Assembly: GCF_004343705.1 (NCBI RefSeq)
Contig: NZ_SKFH01000034.1
Coordinates: 1-53,188 of the forward strand
Source of the DNA: Flaviaesturariibacter aridisoli
GTDB taxonomy: Bacteria > Bacteroidota > Bacteroidia > Chitinophagales > Chitinophagaceae
Direction: 5' to 3'
Length of the DNA stretch: 53,188 nucleotides
The translations under genes and the position numbers were made by a program. Shown piece by piece: positions 52,871 through 53,188 of this stretch (the stretch's first letter is position 1; every line of letters begins with the position of its first letter). A model generated the notes under the pieces. It was not told the DNA's origin. It ran no database searches and was given only the letters and a program-made list of their open reading frames with translations.

Positions 52871-53188
52871 CTCATCCTGCTGCCGCTCCTCTTCATCCGC
52901 CTCGCGCAGCAGGGCTTCCACGTCGAGCAGCTGGTTGGCGCCCAGCACTTTTTCCAGCGTCAGGCTCCCATCGGTCATGTAGGTCCAGAAGGAGGGATCG
53001 CGGTCCCAGGCGAGCTCGATGCCGTTGCCGTCGGGGTCGCGGAGGTAGAGGGCCAGGTGGGTCGTGTGATCGGCGGCGCCGTCGATGGGATGCCCCTCCT
53101 GCAGGAGGCGCTTGAGCGCGTTGGCGAGGTCTTTACGGCTGGGGTAGTTCAGGGCGAAGTGGTAGAGGCCGGCGGCGCGCGCCGGCGC
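52868..53188 (-). CDS. VOC superfamily protein (glyoxalase/CatE-like), 5' part outside the window
   Basis: The last 106 codons of a minus-strand gene run from the window edge to a TAG at 52868-52870. Visible are AGLYHFALNYPSRKDLANAL, HPIDGAADHTTHLALYLRDP, DGNGIELAWDRDPSFW and a charged C-terminus (LREADEEERQQDE). The pattern DH-x5-LYLRDPDGNGIEL is typical of catechol-2,3-dioxygenase-like (CatE/YfiE) VOC proteins, with the His of DHTTH and the Glu of NGIEL as metal ligands. The N-terminal VOC half is missing at the window edge. The stop codon overlaps the 3' end of the tRNA-Arg gene on the opposite strand. Confidence 0.88.
   Translation of the reverse strand, partial: APARAAGLYHFALNYPSRKDLANALKRLLQEGHPIDGAADHTTHLALYLRDPDGNGIELAWDRDPSFWTYMTDGSLTLEKVLGANQLLDVEALLREADEEERQQDE

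Overview
The window looks like a chromosomal segment of a high-GC Bacteroidota bacterium, most likely of the Chitinophagaceae type. Evidence seen in the sequence: three giant secreted proteins end in a type IX secretion (T9SS) sorting domain with a YPNPS motif; start codons mostly lack a Shine-Dalgarno sequence; several promoters match the Bacteroidota -7 box TAnnTTTG; and many small secreted proteins have short hydrophobic signal peptides. Family-level placement is inference.

Layout. 1-5.3 kb: an AIM24-family gene between short tandem arrays, then an AT-richer accessory patch (1.2-3.1 kb) with an interrupted gene, two unknown genes and a fragment resembling AIM24; next a 161-residue protein built from exactly 23 heptapeptides, a conserved helical protein of unknown role and a VOC protein. 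5.3-12.2 kb: repeat-rich spacers, a frameshifted secreted protein, two RibD-C/dihydrofolate reductase-like proteins, an LprI-type protein, an ABC-2 export pair and a small unknown. 12.3-29.2 kb: three tandem paralogues (1584, 1658 and 2151 residues) that share a PQQ-sugar-dehydrogenase-like propeller, a calcium-binding thrombospondin-3 segment and a lectin-like domain, then differ in kelch, malectin and PKD modules before the T9SS tail. 29.6-34.1 kb: DUF4256, YdeI/OmdA, a single-domain response regulator, a scramblase-like protein and AsnB behind a hairpin leader. 34.1-43.2 kb: a signalling island with a PAS histidine kinase, CheB, CheR, a response regulator, a 1345-residue hybrid kinase and a REC-kinase. 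43.3-48.2 kb: a small protein, RluE, then four same-strand genes (polytopic membrane protein with an internal duplication, amidase-SH3-lysozyme, two unknowns) that may form an uncharacterised cell-wall system. 48.4-53.2 kb: another PAS kinase, an AT-rich Septu-like defence pair (ATPase plus HNH nuclease), tRNA-Arg(CCT) and a VOC gene cut by the window edge.

The most unusual window-wide signal is a set of unrelated intergenic tandem arrays that nearly all share a 7-bp period (GGCGTGA, AAACTAT, CTGATGT, TTTGTAG, TTTGGAG, ACTCATT), several of which supply or adjoin the stop codon of the neighbouring gene. Together with dispersed inverted repeats in spacers, and one such element apparently inside the lysozyme linker, they suggest active repeat expansion in this genome. 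No search or alignment was run. Functional names rest on motif recognition by eye.
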